From Spirodela intermedia (lineage: Eukaryota > Streptophyta > Magnoliopsida > Alismatales > Araceae): 64,000 nucleotides of DNA. Of this stretch, positions 58,804 through 64,000 are shown in pieces; position 1 is the first letter of the stretch, and each line of letters begins with the position of its first letter. A model generated the notes under the pieces. It saw nothing but the letters and a program-made list of their open reading frames with translations. It was not told where the DNA came from and searched no databases. The position numbers and the translations under genes are program-made. The stretch is from positions 3,667,501 to 3,731,500 of the forward strand of contig LR746278.1 in assembly GCA_902729315.2 (NCBI GenBank). Direction: 5' to 3'.

Positions 58804-61607
58804 ATCATACGTAATATTTCTTTTCCATACGAGTAACTTCGCACGTTAGTGGCTCCGTTTGTGCTATTGTCTTCAATAAGATGACGCCGATCCCCCCTAC
58901 CGCTGCTGTATCCCTTCCAGAGCGGGGTTTATGAAGGCAGAATGTTGGGAATTTATGATAGCCGATCGCAGAATTAGTTTGACATGAAAGAAGAAGCCAT
59001 CTCTTCGTGTTCTATTCTTTCCTGTCTAATTCTTCCCCTCGTACTGTGCGTGTGAACAACTCTAGACAAATCAGTTATTTGAGCCAACATAAAGACCCCA
59101 TGATTTCCCCAGTTAAGCTCAAAACTTGAGATCCGGCTAAAGTTTTCAAGGGAAGTGGAAGCTTATTAGTAGATTGTAGTTTGGAGTCCGCCATTGTTGC
59201 CTATTAGTGTTTGGAGTCGGAAAGTTATATTAACTCAATTGTAGTTTTCTTCTCAAAGCGGTGTTCCCGTTTAGAAATCCCAATGAATTATAGATATACT
59301 TATGAGTTTCTGGGCCAGATCCACTTGAAAATTTTAACATGAAGATTTAAATATATGTATAATCAATTATTTTCAATGTTCAATTTCCTCTCATTTATGT
59401 AATTTCAAATACTACCATGTCACTAACATCAATTTCCTGCACGTTGAACTGATATTCGATGTCTTTTAATAAACCTGAATGATCTGTGCAAAGAAGGAGA
59501 TAAATTAAGCAAAGTCCAACTTTTCACGGAGGACACCTTACTGTACTATATTTTTCTTCTACAATTATTGAACCCTTCCGATCTGCCATATTCCCTTACT
59601 TTCGTTTCAACTAGAAATCAATATTTGGTTTATTTCATATTTCAGTTTGTAACAAAACTATCTACAACGTTAAGGTTTAAACACATCACTGTAAAAAAAA
59701 AAAGCTTTTTGTTTAATGAAATTATTGAAACTATAATTTAAAATAAAATTTCATATCAGTTATCCTATTACGAAAATAAAGTTGTTATCCACAGTAACAA
59801 TTCAACGAACTGTCATTAGCTTTTATTGACTTCATTTTAATTCTAGTTAAAAATGAAATGTCGTTAAATCAAGTTGACCACTAGAGAATTCCTATTTTGA
59901 TGAGTCTAAAACTTCATATCTAACATTTGATGCCAGGGAAGAATTTTATTTCGTGAAAATTAGCAAGCAACTTGGCCAGAATAAGTTGCCAAATTGGTTC
60001 ACTTAGATTAATAAAAACGAAAAGCTATCAAATATGAAATACTTGAGTTATCTGGAACCTTAAACTCATACATGTTCTAAGTTCTACATTACCGTAACTA
60101 GCATGACTACAATTGATCCATGATAAGAAGGATTCAAAATTTGAATTCAGATATTAGGCTGTAGTAAAATAAAATAAACTTTGCATAGATTGTCTCTACA
60201 ATAAAATAAATCATGATAAAATTAAAAATGCAAAAGTTTGTTAGTCAACTCGGTGACATCATTTCAAAGTGTGCTCATAAAAGCCTAAAAGGCCACGCTA
60301 AAATAGTTCTTGAGTTGAAAGGGTCCAAACTAGTCTACTAAAGACTAGGACATAACAAATCTTGCGTTGCCTCTCCCTCTACTTCGTAGATCCGGGTTAT
60401 GCTGTTAGTGTACCAATGTCCAGACGTTGGTGGGCAGCTAACAGTTGTGCGAGCCCAAGCTGTAGGCAGACGGGTTGACAAGCGACACGAGACAGTCGAA
60501 TGCGTTCAGCGAGATTGAAGGTGTATCGAAGGTGTACAGGAAACTTAATTAGGAAATATACCAAAGTGTCAACAATGGACGACTGTAATTTATTTACGTA
60601 GACATGGGAGAATTGAAGGTTACTCAAGAAAATGGTAAGTTGCTGTTAGGAAAAGGAGAGCTGTTCTCGCAATAAATGGCTTGAAGAGATCAGTGAATTG
60701 GCTTTTTGGAGAAAAAAACTAAAACTAGATTGTGAGAGAGAGAGAGAGAGAGAGAGAAGGAGAAAGGAAAAGTTGCAGTTTCCACTAGATAATAGTGTGA
60801 AAGGGAGAGAGGGAAAGGATGCAGTCTGCAATGGGAGAATGGGGAGTGGGGGTGTAGGCAATACGTGAATGCTTTCGGAGCTGCCACGCATCAGGAAAAA
60901 TAGGCTTATTGCTTCGAAGCTAGATCTTATCGAGGCAAATTGGAAGAGATCTTGAGCCGGATTGGGCTTTTAGATGTTGATTCGGAGACCTGGGATCGGA
61001 ATTTCTTTCGGTTAATATTAATTTAAATTTGAGTTCAAATATTGACCAGAGAAATCCAAATCAATTTTATCGAGCTCTAATGGACGCCAGTCAGAGAGCA
61101 CCTGAAAGTTAGCATTATAATTCTTGGGTAAACCAATCTGGAGAATGATTGCAGCGCTCAAGTCTGTTTCACGTTATCGTTGCCGATCAAATGCCAGCGA
61201 ATAATTCTCGTTAGACACTCATTGAAACGTTTTCCTGCTTTCGATCTCGACGAGTCTTCGCCAAAATCGCCAAGCATTATTGGACAGGTGAAGCCGACCT
61301 ACAGGAGGGAAGAAGAGGTGGAAGGGTTCCCTAGAAGGCAAATCGAGGAGGTATATTCCCCCCCCTGGGGTGTGTCCCACACCTGATGTGAAGCTTCCTC
61401 AGCGGCGGCCTCCCCACCTACATATGCCTGCGACGAGAGCGAGCAGTCACCATCTTTCGTTGCTCTCCGTCCTCTTCTTCATTAAGTCTGATTTCAGGTT
61501 TCACATACATTATTGTTCTCCGAGTCAGGGGTCTGTGGAAGCTATGGAGTGTTCTCGCGCCCGCCGCTAATGCTTTTGCTGTGCTTCAACTAGTTGCAGG
61601 GGGTGGG
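58804..61607. other. Intergenic DNA between saposin copies B and C
   Basis: AT-rich, with a GA tract at 60734-60757 and a less AT-rich segment from about 61240 that probably holds the promoter and 5' UTR of saposin C. TTGCAG at about 61594-61599, just before the start codon, could be the acceptor of a 5' UTR intron. No gene is recognised. Confidence 0.6.
60734..60757. repeat. (GA)n microsatellite
   Basis: An uninterrupted GA tract, 0.85 kb upstream of the saposin C start. Confidence 0.9.
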
Positions 61608-64000
61608 ATGAAGATGAGCCTCGTGCTCCTGCTGGTGCTGATGGATGGCATCATGAAGGGAGGTGCCACATCTGTAAACATGGCAGGCGCTGGACGTAAG
61701 CATGAGAGAGTTTTCCTTCTTTGCTGGTATTAGTCTTCTAATAGCTGTGATTTCAACCTCGACGGACTTCTAGCTCTCTTAGTGCAAAAGGTGGTTCTGG
61801 TTATGTTGGGGACGGAAGTCCTCATCTTTAGACAGCGGAAGGCAAGGCAAACCCCCACCAGAGAGTTAGAGGGACAGAGAGGAAAGAGAAAATAACACAT
61901 TAGGTTCTTCGTTCAGAAGCATAGAATTGTCTTACAGCTTAACACACAGCCCTCGGCATGGCAACCCGGGATGCTCACGCCCACACACCCAGAGGCGCTG
62001 GCTATCCCTCCCCCACTCTTACCACGAAGCTGCACCCGCGCACTCGCCAAAGAACCCATTCGAGCCCATTAGATCATTGTCCACAAACTCCAATTGCTTA
62101 TTCTCATCTCCAGGTTGTGACTTTAGAACAAAGAGATTCAAATCCAAATAAAGATGACAGGACGACAGAAACGGATTAAGAATGAAATTACTTATCTTTT
62201 GTTTAGATACGCAACTTCTCAGGATTAGTTCGTGTTGTCGATGCGATTCCAAAGTGAAAGACACGATAAAACTTGAAGGTTGCCGCCCAATGGCTTCAGT
62301 GGTCCTAATGCTCAGATCCAGAATGTTTTTTTCCCTTTTTTGGCATCCTTGTTATTGGCCAACCATGATGAAGAAGAATTTGACTGTAGCCTGTTCACCC
62401 TGCAAGGAAACACGAAGTCCTCACAGAACGTCAGGCGAAAACGTAGATAATCGTTTGTTACTTGTATAGTTATCCTCGTCATGTTTCCGATCAAGTTGAA
62501 CTGCAATGCAGTTATCGAAAACACTTGAAAATAATCTACTCCAAAAAACATAATCAGAATCAGAGAAGGGCAGAAGGAAGACTCTGCCACCGCAAGACTA
62601 CAGGGAATATAGCGGAAGATACGCAAAAGAAAATCTCCAGTTCCCTCACGGATGCGTCCAAGGCCACCATCTCCGAAGCAGGTAGAACACTTATCCCGTG
62701 GATCTCTCTGGAATAGATCCAGAACAAAGACTTCTCATTAGGTTCTTAATAAAACATATCTGGCAATTGAAGCTCTTTGTAGAACAAGCCTTTGGTCCAC
62801 AAAGAGCTTCTTTTTTCATGACATTGATGAGATGCCGGCAACTTTTATATATTATGTCAGCTTAAATTAACGGCGAGGATCTAAATTGAAACTGCATTCA
62901 AGGAAGTTTTTTGGAAACCTAAATGGGTTCTATTGATTCTCACATTGGAAGTCTACATTTTCTTTGACCTACATCTCAAAATTGCCTCCCAAGAATCGTT
63001 CCCTGGATAATTTTCTTTGCTCCGGATTTCCATTTTAGAGTTACTTTCTTAACCCTCTTTGTTTCTCTGATTATCTGCTATCCGAAGAAACGGAATCTAA
63101 CTCCAGTCATCGGTTTCTTTGAAACATTTAGGAATCCAGTCCTTCAGTGATGACTCTCTCCCTCCTCGAAGAGATGTGCCACAAGACTTCTTTTGCCATT
63201 CCTGCAAGGAGGTCGCAAGAAGAGCTGAGAAATTCTTCAATAACGCTAGCCTGTACGACGAAGTGGATACATTCTCCGACCAAGTTTGTCATATCATGCA
63301 CTTTGATCTTCGAATACAGGTATATATAAATATAGATAGATACATTTGTGTGCGTGTTTGCCCCAGTCTCCGTCGGAGAAGTATCGTCCTGGCCTGCTCG
63401 TATTTCGAACCTGAACTTGCTAACCCATAGTATGTTATTTAGTGCGGGAGACTATTGAAGCTGTATCTACGCGAGGGGGTGACGCTCCTCCAAATTGTTT
63501 TCCTCGAGGAAAATCTATGCAGCAGTACGGGATTCTGCCGTGTCCATGCGTCACCTACAGACCGTAAAAAGTTAGTTTCGTCTGTCGAGCCAGAATTTCT
63601 CTCTCTAGGAAAAATGCGGAAGGAACTTGAATCTATGTCCGTTAATGGGATTGAGGGCCCTCTACAGGAGGTAAAGATGAAAGAGATCTGTTTTCCTTGA
63701 GGCACTTTTAATTTGTCATATTGATCACAATTCTCGAATTATGCCAAAGGTTTTCTCTACCTGGTTCGCCTCTAAAATTTTTATTTCAATGACAATGTAG
63801 ATGAGAGGACCCGAAAGCCGTGCTGCTGCAGAAAAATATGAGTGGGTTCAGAAGATGACGAGAAACAGGTGTAAATTGACTGATGCTTCGATGCTTCCAT
63901 CGCTAGACAGTACCCTTCGAAACCGTTAATTCTCTCATGTTTCCACTTTCATGCAGATAAATATTGTTTCAGAAAACCTCAAGGCCTGCAAAGCACTTGA
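61608..64000 (+). CDS. Saposin B domain protein C, domain 2 broken, cut by window end
   Basis: Readable exons are 61608-61695, 63132-63319 and 63443-63670, in phase. A damaged exon follows at about 63801-63868, and another begins at 63957 and runs off the window. A signal peptide (MKMSLVLLLVLMDGI) leads to one complete saposin-B domain with cysteines at 51, 54, 82, 93, 118 and 124. FFCHSCKEVARRAEKFF and CGRLLKLYLREGV parallel domain 1 of copy B at the same exon borders. The exon equivalent to copy B 58234-58308 is 68 nt or, with a later acceptor, 63 nt long. The phase-preserving choice has a TGA and has lost the first cysteine of the CxxC. The next exon (INIVSENLKACKAL) still resembles domain 2. 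The protein may therefore end after domain 1, or the locus may be a young pseudogene. Intron 1 is 1.4 kb and contains a 12-bp-stem inverted repeat. Confidence 0.7.
62769..62810. repeat. Perfect 12-bp inverted repeat, 18-nt loop
   Basis: The arms GAAGCTCTTTGT (62769-62780) and ACAAAGAGCTTC (62799-62810) are exact complements, inside intron 1 of saposin C. Confidence 0.9.
63801..63868 (+). pseudogene. Degenerate domain-2 exon of saposin C
   Basis: Aligned to copy B, the last twelve codons correspond one to one. The copy B codons for KIRSELEDPDKQ face codons reading KI, stop, VGSEDDEKQ. The CGT (Arg) codon of copy B faces TGA here, consistent with CGA changing to TGA. Upstream, a 6-nt gap and substitutions replace TCTAC with TRKPC. 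Using the AG at 63799-63800 gives a different, open frame that is out of phase with the next exon. Confidence 0.65.

Noticed and set aside
63801-63845. Alternative reading of the saposin C exon as MRGPESRAAAEKYEW
   Set aside because: It is open and can be spliced in phase with a weak donor (GTTCAG), but it lacks the cysteines expected at this exon and looks like a frame accident.
1-64000. tRNA, rRNA or CRISPR features
   Set aside because: No cloverleaf-like conserved boxes, rRNA blocks or regularly spaced direct repeats with unique spacers were seen by eye. A tRNAscan run would be decisive for tRNAs.

Overview
The window is nuclear DNA of a flowering plant. Its genes are split by many GT-AG introns, the intergenic DNA is AT-rich with dozens of CT/GA microsatellites, and four of the genes are plant families: the SCAR/WAVE subunit NAP1, an AGCVIII kinase, the RAN1/HMA7 copper pump and the pyruvate-type GABA transaminase. 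Some exons (the kinase, the last NAP1 exon, the first and last RAN1 exons) are GC-rich and others AT-rich, and the GABA transaminase wording resembles monocot proteins, so a non-grass monocot or early-diverging angiosperm is my weak inference. I saw no tRNA, rRNA or CRISPR array.

Layout. 1-6642 (+): the 3' half of NAP1, six exons. 7054-9081 (-): a two-exon AGCVIIIa (D6PK/AGC1-like) kinase, convergent with NAP1 (stop codons about 410 bp apart). 9.1-18.2 kb: a gene-poor stretch with microsatellites, an inverted-repeat element, a degenerate tandem array and a 22-bp palindrome near the start of RAN1. 18243-27052 (+): RAN1, complete, nine exons, about 1010 residues. 27.1-36.6 kb: intergenic DNA with one small single-exon gene (31775-32128). 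36613-44795 (-): GABA transaminase, complete, 19 exons, about 513 residues. 45.6-47.8 kb: an unrecognised candidate gene. 50213-64000 (+): three tandem saposin-B genes, the last cut by the window end.

How the genes relate. They do not form a pathway. NAP1 acts in actin nucleation, the kinase family phosphorylates auxin exporters or acts in tip growth, RAN1 loads copper onto ethylene receptors, and GABA transaminase degrades GABA in mitochondria. The saposin genes are a true tandem family of secreted or vacuolar lipid-interacting proteins. The middle copy keeps two complete six-cysteine domains. The upstream copy keeps only domain 2. The downstream copy keeps domain 1, while its domain-2 entry exon carries a reading-frame break and an in-frame stop. 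This reciprocal domain loss is the most interesting feature of the window.

All exon boundaries were read by eye from splice sites, codon phase and family conservation. Every exon chain listed for the six main genes keeps its reading frame, apart from the broken exon in the third saposin copy.
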